A stretch of 64,000 nt of DNA from Woeseia sp. (GTDB lineage: Bacteria > Pseudomonadota > Gammaproteobacteria > Steroidobacterales > Woeseiaceae), in the NCBI GenBank assembly GCA_021773015.1, contig JAJFKW010000001.1:186001-250000 (forward strand). The letters are read 5' to 3'. A program made the translations under genes and the position numbers. Positions 26,893 through 35,236 of this stretch are shown piece after piece (the first letter of the stretch is position 1; the number at the start of each line of letters is the position of its first letter). Below the pieces are notes generated by a model. That model made no database searches, was not told the origin of the DNA, and was given only the letters and a program-made list of their open reading frames with translations.

Positions 26893-27366
26893 TTAACTAT
26901 CGATTTTACCACCGATGTCAGTGCATGACTTCGCTGGAATGGCAACAAACCCTTCGCCTTTGCAAGAACCTTGCCCGGCACACGCATTAGAGGCCGTTGA
27001 ACAATCATTGTGTCCCTTGCACACATTAACGCCACTACAGTGCACTAGATCCGCGGTGTCGACCTGCGAAACGACGTCGTCTTTTTTCTCTCCGCCAACG
27101 TCGGCACAGGCCTTAGCCGGCATTGCCACGAAGCCCTCGCCTTTGCAGGCGCCCTGTCCGGCACAGGCATTACCGGCCGTATTGCAGTCATTATGGCCTT
27201 TGCAAACATTGACGCTGTAGCAATGCATCAAGTCAGTCTGGTTCGCGGCAACACTGCTTGCGATAGCCGTCGTATCGTTTTCGCCAGTATCTGTCCCGCA
27301 GCCAACCAGTCCAGCAACCGCCATTGCCAATGTGGCTCCCACAACTTTTTGTTTCGTATTTATCAT
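26893..27366 (-). CDS. bufA2: BufA2-like bufferin precursor with two tandem Cys-rich cores and a lipobox
   Basis: 157 residues. The signal sequence ends in a lipobox (L20-V21-G22-Cys23, AGLVGC). Two cores follow at residues 45-92 and 106-153, each 48 residues with six Cys: 49, 55, 61, 68, 74, 87 and 110, 116, 122, 129, 135, 148. I count 38 of 48 identical positions between them, and all six Cys align. Shared motifs are VNVCKGHNDC, NACAGQG and CKGEGFVA, the BufA2 signature. ATG at 27366 with GGGGAG 10 bases ahead is preferred over an upstream TTG. Known bufferins have one core and are soluble periplasmic copper binders; this one looks doubled and possibly membrane-anchored. Confidence 0.9.
   Translation of the reverse strand: MINTKQKVVGATLAMAVAGLVGCGTDTGENDTTAIASSVAANQTDLMHCYSVNVCKGHNDCNTAGNACAGQGACKGEGFVAMPAKACADVGGEKKDDVVSQVDTADLVHCSGVNVCKGHNDCSTASNACAGQGSCKGEGFVAIPAKSCTDIGGKIDS
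26908..27051 (-). repeat. Second core unit of the bufferin precursor
   Basis: Codes for residues 106-153 of the BufA2-like protein; paralogous to the unit at 27091-27234 (about 79% identical residues, all six Cys conserved). Confidence 0.85.
27091..27234 (-). repeat. First core unit of the bufferin precursor
   Basis: Codes for residues 45-92. Separated from the second unit by a 13-residue polar linker (residues 93-105). Confidence 0.85.
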
Positions 27367-27468
27367 ATTGATATTACTCCCCAATGAATTTCAATTTGTT
27401 GACCGGCAACGCCCCAATCGCTGCGTGCGGCATAAAATCAGACCATCCTCGCGACGCAATTATTACAC

Positions 27469-29019
27469 TCATACAGTAAGAAATCCGTCCAGATGATTAT
27501 TGAGGACCGCGGCTTCCGAGAACAGGCATTTAAATCCGATGTAGCCATCCGGCCGGATGAGCAAGAGCCGACCTTCGGTTCCAGCGCCATATCGCACCGC
27601 AAGATCTTCTTCACTGGGTACAATCTCACAACGGATTAGCGCCCCATATATGTCCTCAATTTGCGATGCGACATGGGTTGCCAGCGGCTCATCGCCGTTG
27701 GGCATCAACAGAAGCGTCATTGAGGTATGACGCAGTAGCTCGAATAACCTTCGACCATTCGCAAATAGACAGTCCGGTGCGCGGTCGCCGATGGCTGGTC
27801 CGCCAATATCGGCAAGACCGTCGGGTTGTTCGACATAGTCGCGATAGGTGTAGGAAACGCCGGATACTCGGCCTGCGGCAATGGCAAGCCAATCTGGATC
27901 TTTTGTCAGCTTGATCCGTTCCTCGACGCCCTTGCCATGTGCCATCATGATCTCGTGCAACGCGGAGGCTCCGCCAATGACTTGTTCTGCTACCGGCTTT
28001 CGTTCTGCTTCGTAGCTATCAAGCAGTGATTCATCCGCCTTGCCTTTGGCGACTAAGGCGAGTTTCCAACCCAGATTTTGCGCGTCCTGCATAGCGCAAT
28101 TCATGCCCTGACCGCCAGAGGGTGAGTGTACGTGTGCGGAATCGCCCGCAAGAAAAATATTGCCGGCCCGATAAGTGCCAGCAAGGCGGGTCCAAATCTC
28201 CCATTTCGTTGCCCAGTCGGGTTCACCCAACGTCACGCCTTCGAAATGCCGGTCGACAATCATTTGGAAGGCTTCTTTCGCGGTGAGGTTTCGGTTTGCC
28301 GCTTCTCCCATATCGGAAATTAGCAGGCGGTAATTGCCACCGGGGAGCAACACTACGAGGAGAAAATGGTCCTTTCCCATATAGAAATGCACCCAATCGT
28401 GGCCGTCCGGAAAACCGGCTAGAGCGACATCCATGTTTTGCAACACCATGCCCGTATAGTCGTCACCCTCATAAGTAAGGCCGAGGCTCTTGCGAACGGC
28501 CGAGTGAATCCCGTCACAAGCGACAAGCCAACGGGCGCGAACCGTTTCCTCACGATCATTGCTGCCGTGGTGAACGAGTGTTGCAGTCACTCCGTCTGTA
28601 TCTGCGACGATATCCTTCACGCGGGTGTTCCATTCGGGCTCGTAGTCAAACGTGTCCCGTAAATAGTCGCGGATAAAACCCTCGGTTTCGTTTTGATTGT
28701 GGACGAGCACATACGGGTAGCGGGTATCGAGATCGGTGAAGTCAAGGACTGGACGTTCGTCGAGGCCTCTAAAATTGAAGGCGAAGCCGTTGGTGGGAAG
28801 CCCCCGTTCAAGATAGCGACTAAGTAACCCGGTATCCCAGCGTTCGATCATTTCCAAAGTTCGCGAGTGCAGGGTAAATGCACGGCTCGCCGCCGACGGC
28901 GCCGGCATTTTGTCAACCATGCGAAACGGCACATTGTGACGCCTCAGTTCGGTCGCGAGAACGATGCCCGCTGCTCCGGCGCCAGCGATGAGGATTGGAG
29001 TTTCCGAATCGTAGGTCAT
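27469..29019 (-). CDS. FAD-dependent monooxygenase (PheA/TfdB aromatic hydroxylase family)
   Basis: 516 residues. The FAD-binding Rossmann motif is at the N-terminus (ILIAGAGAAGIVLATELRRH). The middle has the DG motif (RARWLVACDGIHSAVRKSLG), and the second FAD motif is NIFLAGDSAHVHSPSGGQGM. The C-terminal thioredoxin-like domain closes the family layout. ATG at 29019 is preferred (GGGAGAG just upstream) over a GTG two codons earlier. Members hydroxylate phenols and other aromatics with NADPH and O2. A LysR gene lies divergently upstream, the usual regulator arrangement. Confidence 0.93.
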   Translation of the reverse strand: MTYDSETPILIAGAGAAGIVLATELRRHNVPFRMVDKMPAPSAASRAFTLHSRTLEMIERWDTGLLSRYLERGLPTNGFAFNFRGLDERPVLDFTDLDTRYPYVLVHNQNETEGFIRDYLRDTFDYEPEWNTRVKDIVADTDGVTATLVHHGSNDREETVRARWLVACDGIHSAVRKSLGLTYEGDDYTGMVLQNMDVALAGFPDGHDWVHFYMGKDHFLLVVLLPGGNYRLLISDMGEAANRNLTAKEAFQMIVDRHFEGVTLGEPDWATKWEIWTRLAGTYRAGNIFLAGDSAHVHSPSGGQGMNCAMQDAQNLGWKLALVAKGKADESLLDSYEAERKPVAEQVIGGASALHEIMMAHGKGVEERIKLTKDPDWLAIAAGRVSGVSYTYRDYVEQPDGLADIGGPAIGDRAPDCLFANGRRLFELLRHTSMTLLLMPNGDEPLATHVASQIEDIYGALIRCEIVPSEEDLAVRYGAGTEGRLLLIRPDGYIGFKCLFSEAAVLNNHLDGFLTV

Positions 29020-29094
29020 AGCCACTCTCCCAATGGATTTCCGAAGCTAGCGTATGTTTGCCCATTAAACAAACACATGTTAATCATAGATGCT

Positions 29095-30006
29095 ATGCAC
29101 ACTATTAATTTACGAAAGCTCGACCTTAATCTACTCCTGATACTGCAAATACTTCTGGAGGAACACAGCGTCAGTCGCGCCGCCGCGCGACTCGGCCTCA
29201 CTCAGTCCGCTATGAGCCATGCACTGAGTCGACTCCGGCGTACATTCGATGACGTACTTCTGGTGCGACGTGGGCACACCATGATCCCGACCCCACGCGC
29301 CGAGGAACTCGCGGGACCGTTAAGGCAAGTGCTCGGCGCTATCGATCAAATGGTGGGTCCGGACGCCTTCGATCCACATCGGGCCCACGGTACGATACGC
29401 ATTGCAACGGCAGATTATGGCCTTGCGGTGTTGTTACCTAGCGTTTTGCGTAATCTGAACCAGCAAGCACCGCACCTCAATATTGAGTGCGAAGACTGGT
29501 CGGAACACACACTCGAGCACTTGAAGACAGGGTTTCTTGATTTTGCCTGGGGCGGGCAGGAAACTTTTCCGGGCATGGAGGTAATGCCACTATTTGAGGA
29601 ATGCTTCTACGGCGTTGTGTCGTCTCAACATCCGCTTGCAGGTCAAGAAGTCGGACTCAAAGAATATCTTGCATTTCCGCACGCGCTGGTCGACATCATC
29701 GACTCGCGAATGACCGGCATTGACCGCTTACTCGAAAAAGACGGATACAAGCGACGAATCCTGCTGAAAATTCCCCACTTTCTGGCTGCGCCATTTGTGA
29801 TTAACAATAGCGATCTTATCGCCACCCTTCCGGGCCGAATTGCAGATCGATTTACAGGCGACACCGGCATTCCCTTAGCTAAATTTGTGGCACCGGTAGA
29901 TGCGGGAGAATTTCCCTATTGCCTGATCTGGCATGATCGCCGAACGGAAGATCCACTACATCGCTGGGTTCGACAGCTTATGAGGGAGTCGGCAAGAGCC
30001 GAATAG
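29095..30006 (+). CDS. LysR-family transcriptional regulator
   Basis: About 303 residues. The HTH region starts INLRKLDLNLLLILQILLEE and includes HSVSRAAARLGLTQSAMSHA. The ligand domain has GTIRIATADYGLAVLLPSVL. This is the NodD/PcpR-like subgroup. ATG at 29095 and another in-frame ATG at 29077 are both possible. Divergent from the FAD monooxygenase, so likely its activator responding to an aromatic substrate. Confidence 0.92.
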   Translation: MHTINLRKLDLNLLLILQILLEEHSVSRAAARLGLTQSAMSHALSRLRRTFDDVLLVRRGHTMIPTPRAEELAGPLRQVLGAIDQMVGPDAFDPHRAHGTIRIATADYGLAVLLPSVLRNLNQQAPHLNIECEDWSEHTLEHLKTGFLDFAWGGQETFPGMEVMPLFEECFYGVVSSQHPLAGQEVGLKEYLAFPHALVDIIDSRMTGIDRLLEKDGYKRRILLKIPHFLAAPFVINNSDLIATLPGRIADRFTGDTGIPLAKFVAPVDAGEFPYCLIWHDRRTEDPLHRWVRQLMRESARAE

Positions 30007-30136
30007 CTTACTTAATCCTGCAAACATTCACGGTCGCTGGCAGCTTGAGGTCGTATGTCGAATCTCTTAACCGCATTCAATCGGCGGCGGGCACTCGAGA
30101 TTGGATATTTTGCCATTTTTCCTTGATCATTCTTCG

Positions 30137-30685
30137 ATGCATTTGGAATTGTCTAGCGAACGATTGTTACTGCGGCCATTCGTGCCTGATGACGTCGACA
30201 TTTGTTTGGCGATGTTTACGGATCCGGCAGTCGTCAAATACGCGGGCGGTATTTTAAGCGAGTCGGTCATCGAAGGAAAGATGGCAAACTGGACAAAGCG
30301 GGGAGGCAGCGGCGAAATTGGCATCTGGTGCATCGTGGATCGCGAGGGAGGAGAAAAATACGGCAGCGTTGCGTTATTGCCGATTCCAATTGATGAAGAC
30401 GACACTGATTTCAGTTTAGTAATACCGGGATCACTGCCGAATGGCGATATCGAAATTGGCTATTTTCTAAAGCGTTCGGCATGGAATAAAGGATATGCAA
30501 CCGAAGCGTGTAAACGACTTCTGCAGTTTGTCTTTGACGAGACAATGCTGGAAGAGGTCGTAGCCACATTTGAAGAAGAAAACACCGCGTCAAGGCATGT
30601 GTTGGAAAAGGCCGGCTTTGTGAACCACGGAACCATGCGATGTTACGGGGAGGATGGCCCGAATTATCGCATTGCCCAAGAATAA
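30137..30685 (+). CDS. GNAT family N-acetyltransferase (RimJ/RimL-like)
   Basis: 182 residues: LELSSERLLLRPFVPDDVDI at the start, GSVALLPIPIDEDD, GYFLKRSAWNKGYATEACKR (acetyl-CoA loop) and ENTASRHVLEKAGFVNHG. ATG at 30137 fits the family start; a TTG 12 codons earlier is possible. Substrate unknown. Confidence 0.92.
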   Translation: MHLELSSERLLLRPFVPDDVDICLAMFTDPAVVKYAGGILSESVIEGKMANWTKRGGSGEIGIWCIVDREGGEKYGSVALLPIPIDEDDTDFSLVIPGSLPNGDIEIGYFLKRSAWNKGYATEACKRLLQFVFDETMLEEVVATFEEENTASRHVLEKAGFVNHGTMRCYGEDGPNYRIAQE

Positions 30686-30810
30686 ATGCTTATATAACAT
30701 TGTATTATCAGTATATCCTAGACTATTTCTCATATCTGATCTGATTCGTTTTGAGGCGTCGTTGATAATAAGGACGATGGGAATCCCACGACCTGCTTGC
30801 GGTTTACTAG

Positions 30811-31266
30811 CTAAGTCTTGTCAGATGTACGTGACTCTATGATCTTTTTCAGCAACGCCAAATCCTTGTTGTTTGCCCGGCGCATAGCAATACTCATCAG
30901 CGGTGACATCAGCTTCGAAAATCCAGCGGGTTTACCACGATTACGCAAATTGACCTGCGTGCGATTACTTCCCAGTTCCTGATAGGTGTAGCTGGTCTCC
31001 ATTGGAAATGGCCCATCGGCGGTTCGCATCACCAAACGCTTTAGCGGATCGTAGTGCACGACTTCGTAAACGTATTCCATACGCCGGCCGAGAAAATGCG
31101 CCACGAACGCACATTTCGAGCCTAATTGCAGCGGCGGATTGGTTTGCCACTTCATCGTTTGGATGTTGACGTACCACTTCGGCGCGTTATCAGGGCCGTT
31201 GGTGAACGCCGCGACTTCGCCGCATGGACGGTTGATTTCAATGGAGGTTTTGACATCGACGCTCAT
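30811..31266 (-). CDS. SRPBCC family protein (polyketide cyclase/START-like)
   Basis: 151 residues of helix-grip fold: KTSIEINRPCGEVAAFTNGP at the start, APKWYVNIQTMKWQTNPPLQ, LGSKCAFVAHFLGRRMEYVY and a C-terminal helix with LMSPLMSIAMRR. It probably binds a hydrophobic ligand. Divergent from the LysR gene at 31311, with only a short shared promoter. Confidence 0.85.
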   Translation of the reverse strand: MSVDVKTSIEINRPCGEVAAFTNGPDNAPKWYVNIQTMKWQTNPPLQLGSKCAFVAHFLGRRMEYVYEVVHYDPLKRLVMRTADGPFPMETSYTYQELGSNRTQVNLRNRGKPAGFSKLMSPLMSIAMRRANNKDLALLKKIIESRTSDKT

Positions 31267-31310
31267 CGATCGTTATTGTGCAAGGCTTTCATGGCTGGGA
31301 CAATCGCAGG

Positions 31311-32225
31311 GTGAATAGGATTATTAATCCCAAGTTCGGGACAATAAAACTCGACGATATGCGCTTGTTTGCTGCTGTCGCCCAGCTAAGTAGTTTCACC
31401 AAGGCTGGTCGGGCTCTAGACGTACCGAAACAGACACTCAGCCGACGTATTGCTGCGTTGGAACATTCGCTTGGGGCGCAGCTAATTCAGCGCACAACTC
31501 GATCAATGCAGTTGACTGATGTAGGCGTATCATTCGCGGCGCGGTGTGCGGACGTTGTTCTGCGGGCTGACGAAGCAATACGCGCCGCAACCGATACCAG
31601 CGACGAGCCGAAAGGTCGTTTGCGCGTATCAGCCGATCCTGTATTCGGAGAAGCTTTTGTTTCAGGAATCGTTGTCGATTATGCGAACAGATATCCGGAG
31701 GTCGAACTGGATGTCGTGCTTACCCGGCGACATGTTGACCTGGTAGAGGAAGGATTCGACGTTGCTTTTCGCGTAGGCGGGGAGGATCGAGCCGGAATTA
31801 GTTCGACCAAGCTGATGCCTGCACGCGTTCAATATTGCGCTAGCCCAGAATATGTTGAGCGATTTGGCGCACCTGTTGAGCCAAATGATCTTGCTGATCA
31901 TAGCTGCATACTCGTGCTATCGGACGGCACGCCCTCGCGCTGGCCCTTTAAGTCGCCGGGGGGCCTTGCCATGATAAGCGTTACAGGGAGGTTGAGATTC
32001 ACAAGTTTTTCCATGGCCCATGCGGCGGCGTTGGCCGGCTTGGGTATAGCGATATTTCCAGAGTTTAAGTGTGCGAACGATATTGCCGCGAATCGGCTAA
32101 TACCCGTATTGAATGACTGGTGTGTGGACGTGGGTACCGTGTCAATTGTCCATGCAACACAACCGTTTCTCGCGCCACGCGTGCGCAAGTTCCTGGAACT
32201 CGCGACCAGTAATTTCGCAGATTGA
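31311..32225 (+). CDS. LysR-family transcriptional regulator
   Basis: About 304 residues of the CrgA/AaeR-like group: DDMRLFAAVAQLSSFTKAGR, DVPKQTLSRRIAALEHSLGA, LIQRTTRSMQLTDVG (HTH), and a ligand domain with RLRVSADPVFGEAF. The start is uncertain: GTG at 31311 gives the usual lead into LDDMRLF, while a GTG at 31278 is possible and ATG at 31359 seems too late. Divergent from SRPBCC. Confidence 0.88.
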   Translation: MNRIINPKFGTIKLDDMRLFAAVAQLSSFTKAGRALDVPKQTLSRRIAALEHSLGAQLIQRTTRSMQLTDVGVSFAARCADVVLRADEAIRAATDTSDEPKGRLRVSADPVFGEAFVSGIVVDYANRYPEVELDVVLTRRHVDLVEEGFDVAFRVGGEDRAGISSTKLMPARVQYCASPEYVERFGAPVEPNDLADHSCILVLSDGTPSRWPFKSPGGLAMISVTGRLRFTSFSMAHAAALAGLGIAIFPEFKCANDIAANRLIPVLNDWCVDVGTVSIVHATQPFLAPRVRKFLELATSNFAD

Positions 32226-32265
32226 GCTAACTAAAATTGGTGAGAAAGAGCTTAAATATTACATC

Positions 32266-33210
32266 TTAACTTGATGATTTAGCACGAATGATGCTCTCCG
32301 CATCATTCATAAGACTCTCGATCGTCAGGTGTTGTAGCGGATTGAATTCTGAGCAGCCAACATCCCAGGAAAGCGTGTAATCGTCCGCTGTCGCGTCGGC
32401 CGCTGCCAACTCGTTAAGTTGCAACAATCCCGACTTGGATGAAGCCGAGTCCGCAAAGGTGAGAACCGCGAATTTGTCGGCACTCATGCGAGCGACGATA
32501 TCGGCAGTGGGAAACGCCTTGACGAGCATGTCGGCGAAATGGCGCAACAGGGAATCTCCGCTGCTTTGTCCATGTTGCTCGTTGATGCTACTGAGATCAT
32601 TAATTGCAAACATCAGAAATTCTGCGCTGCCGTCTGTCCGCCGGCAAAGATTTAGCAAATGCCGGGCGACCAGGTCGAATCCGCGTCGATTGGAAACGCC
32701 GGTAAGCGCATCGACGATTGTCTCGGACGTGCTATTCAATTCGCCCTCAATAATCGCCGCAAGGTCGTGCAACACTGACTTATCTTTTAAGCGGAATGGA
32801 CGCGGGGCACGATCAATCACGCACAGAGTGCCGATTCGGAATCCGCGCGGCTCGCGAATCGGGCAACCAGCATAAAACCGAATATTCGGGCTTCCAGTTA
32901 CCAATGGGTTGTCGGCGAAGCGTGGATCAGCTTTTGTATCCTGCACAACGAATATGTCTTCCCCGAGAATTGTGTGCCCGCAGAAGGAAACGGTTCTCGG
33001 CGTCTCGCTTGCCCCAAGTCCCTGGCGTGACTTGAACCATTGACGATCTGCATCCACTAGGCTGACAAGCGATATATCGACACCGAATACCCTTTGTGCG
33101 ATGCGTGTGATTCGGTCGAACCGCTCCTCAGCGCATGTGTCGAGAATCTGCAGCGCGTGTAAATTCAGAAGCCGTGCGGCTTCATTTTGTGGAAGTACTG
33201 GGGCTTGCAT
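32266..33210 (-). CDS. GAF-domain protein with degenerate GGDEF domain
   Basis: 314 residues. GAF domain at about 20-150 (ILDTCAEERFDRITRIAQRV, VSLVDADRQWFKSRQGLGAS, SFCGHTIL). GGDEF-like domain at about 165-310 starts TIVDALTGVSNRRGFDLVAR, but the active-site motif is reduced to SADKF in ARMSADKFAVLTF. The signature glycines and one acid are therefore lost and diguanylate cyclase activity is unlikely. It could still bind GTP or act as a sensory partner. Two palindromes lie just upstream of its ATG at 33210. Confidence 0.88.
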   Translation of the reverse strand: MQAPVLPQNEAARLLNLHALQILDTCAEERFDRITRIAQRVFGVDISLVSLVDADRQWFKSRQGLGASETPRTVSFCGHTILGEDIFVVQDTKADPRFADNPLVTGSPNIRFYAGCPIREPRGFRIGTLCVIDRAPRPFRLKDKSVLHDLAAIIEGELNSTSETIVDALTGVSNRRGFDLVARHLLNLCRRTDGSAEFLMFAINDLSSINEQHGQSSGDSLLRHFADMLVKAFPTADIVARMSADKFAVLTFADSASSKSGLLQLNELAAADATADDYTLSWDVGCSEFNPLQHLTIESLMNDAESIIRAKSSS

Positions 33211-33225
33211 TCAGCTTATCCTCGT

Positions 33226-33254
33226 ATGCATATGCATCGGATAGTGCATATGCA
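33226..33254. promoter_or_regulatory. Paired TGCATATGCA palindromes upstream of the GAF/GGDEF gene
   Basis: Two perfect 10-bp palindromes TGCATATGCA (33227-33236 and 33245-33254) with centres 18 bp apart. The first extends to the 12-bp ATGCATATGCAT. They begin 16 bp ahead of the GAF/GGDEF start and look like a double operator. Confidence 0.5.
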
Positions 33255-33478
33255 ATAAATAGCGGCCAATTGGCAAATAGCTTTAGCTGAATACCGTGTG
33301 CTGACTAACTTTCGAGGAGTATCGAACATCGGTGCATTGATCCAAGGAGTTTACTCGATGGTGCGTAAACTTTGATTGCATCCCCTAGGCCATCTTGGGC
33401 TAAGGGTATATGTAGACATACTTGGTCGTTCAAGGTATCTTTTACTTGCGCGGGATCACCAAAAGAGTGAGTCTCGCT

Positions 33479-34213
33479 ATGAACAAAGTTCTCAAATTAT
33501 TCTTAATAGCCGGTACGTTCACAATTTTTTCACCGTTGGACGCGGTTGCAGATAGTTTTCCGCCAATTCCATTCTTGATGGTAGAAGGTCACGCAAAAGC
33601 GGAAGTGCCTCCAGATAAAGCCACAATGAATATCAACGTGTCGGCTTTCGACCCGCAGTCGGCCGTTGCTGCAGAGACAGTGCAGAAACAATTAGTCGCA
33701 TTGATCGCCGTGTTGGTAAAACACTCCATTCCAGAAGATGCTATTACCGCCCATAATCTTGCGAAGAACGTAGAACGCGCACGGAAAGATCGCAATGAGA
33801 TGGAGATTCTTGGTTATCACGTGTCACGCAGTGTCAAAGTAGAGTTGCTCGAACTTTCCGTTTACTCAAAACTTGCCGCTGACATTGCCAAACTTGACAA
33901 CGTCGTAACCGTAGCCACGGATTTTGACGTTACCAACCGGGATAGTATCGAGCTAACACTAATGAGTGAAGCGGGTGCTGACGCGCGGCGCACAGCGGAC
34001 AACATGATTGGTGGAATGTCGCGCAAAATTGCTCGGGTCTATGCGTTATCTGAATCGTCAATCAGCTCGTCCGTTGGGACTTTTCGATTTGGCAGCGACA
34101 GAGCCCATCGATTAGCTATGTCAAGTTATGGCAAACCCTATCAGGAAACCATTTTTGAACCGTCTACAATTGACTTGCGTCAAAGTATTAGCGTCATGTT
34201 CGAATTGGAGTAA
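33479..34213 (+). CDS. SIMPL domain (DUF541) periplasmic protein
   Basis: 244 residues. Signal peptide 1-24 (KLFLIAGTFTIFSPLDAVAD), then the SIMPL/DUF541 fold: FLMVEGHAKAEVPPDKATMN, DNVVTVATDFDVTNRD and ARRTADNMIGGMSRKIARVY. ATG at 33479 gives the signal peptide. E. coli YggE is the known relative and is linked to oxidative stress tolerance. It stands alone. Confidence 0.9.
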   Translation: MNKVLKLFLIAGTFTIFSPLDAVADSFPPIPFLMVEGHAKAEVPPDKATMNINVSAFDPQSAVAAETVQKQLVALIAVLVKHSIPEDAITAHNLAKNVERARKDRNEMEILGYHVSRSVKVELLELSVYSKLAADIAKLDNVVTVATDFDVTNRDSIELTLMSEAGADARRTADNMIGGMSRKIARVYALSESSISSSVGTFRFGSDRAHRLAMSSYGKPYQETIFEPSTIDLRQSISVMFELE

Positions 34214-34328
34214 CTAACTCTGTGCCACCTCGAAAAAGACTTATGCGAAATGTTCGACGAATTAGCCGCCAGCCAGATTGCAGAAAAATTGATCTCTGCA
34301 ACACGACATACCCATAATCGTTCGTCAT

Positions 34329-35147
34329 TTAGTTCGACAAATGCGGCCGCTGCAACCAGAGCCAAATAAGCGGGCTAAGAGAGGAATCAAGTCGATGTCC
34401 GTCGAATCCACCATCGTAGTCGACGATGAGTTCGGTGGTATAGCCTTCAGCAGACAGAAGCGAATACAGCCGCTCCGAGGTACCTGGATTGACCACATGG
34501 TCGGCAGGATTGTGGACCAGCAATATGGGTAATTTGTCAGCGCTCTTAGCAAGCGCGACGGTTGTCGCGTCGCATTCGTCGTAACACGTGCTACCGGATA
34601 TTGAAACGGCACCGGCATAGGCTGACGAGTTGCCCAGCGCGAGCAGTATTGCGACGTAACCGCCGGCGCTATGTCCAATCAAGTGAACACGGTTCCGATC
34701 AATAGGATACTGGTTACCAATATCATCGAGGATAGCATCGAGAAACGGTGAGTCTGTTCGTGGCGGCGGGACTTGACTATCGATCGTAATGTCGCCATCA
34801 AAGCAAATAAGATTCTTGGCGAACCAGCAGCTATGTTGAGCGAGCGGTGCGACTGCCAGGACACTCTCTGACTCAACCACTTCAGCCCAGATGGCATTCA
34901 GCCCGTCCGGACCATCGAGCAGTGCGCGCGCTGGCATACTGGAAGGAGCGCTTCCATGCAAGAAGACGATAACGGGCAGGTTTTGGCCTTGAACAATTTG
35001 TCGTGGAGCACGCACAACGTACTGCCGCTGACGATTGTCGAAAACAAATTCTGTGTGAACTTCATCTGAATCAATTAGGATAAGAATCAACAGGCCGCCT
35101 GTGCAGACGAGCAAGAGAATTGGCAGATACTTACGCACGTGCAGCAC
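34329..35147 (-). CDS. Membrane-anchored or exported esterase (alpha/beta hydrolase, LpqC/PHB-depolymerase-like)
   Basis: 272 residues. N-terminal anchor or signal (LPILLLVCTGGLLILILI), oxyanion strand LPVIVFLHGSAPSS, nucleophile elbow VHLIGHSAGGYVA (Ser in GHSAGG), Asp in VHNPADHVVNPGTS and His in GFDGHRLDSS. The start appears to be GTG at 35147 with AAGGG close upstream. Likely a periplasmic serine esterase; substrate unknown. Confidence 0.85.
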   Translation of the reverse strand: MLHVRKYLPILLLVCTGGLLILILIDSDEVHTEFVFDNRQRQYVVRAPRQIVQGQNLPVIVFLHGSAPSSMPARALLDGPDGLNAIWAEVVESESVLAVAPLAQHSCWFAKNLICFDGDITIDSQVPPPRTDSPFLDAILDDIGNQYPIDRNRVHLIGHSAGGYVAILLALGNSSAYAGAVSISGSTCYDECDATTVALAKSADKLPILLVHNPADHVVNPGTSERLYSLLSAEGYTTELIVDYDGGFDGHRLDSSLSPLIWLWLQRPHLSN

Positions 35148-35236
35148 TATACCCTTAAGCGAACAACAACAGTCAAGTACCCAAGCGACAGCGATTGCCG
35201 AATGGATTTTTGGAGGACCTGGCGTATCGCGCCGTG

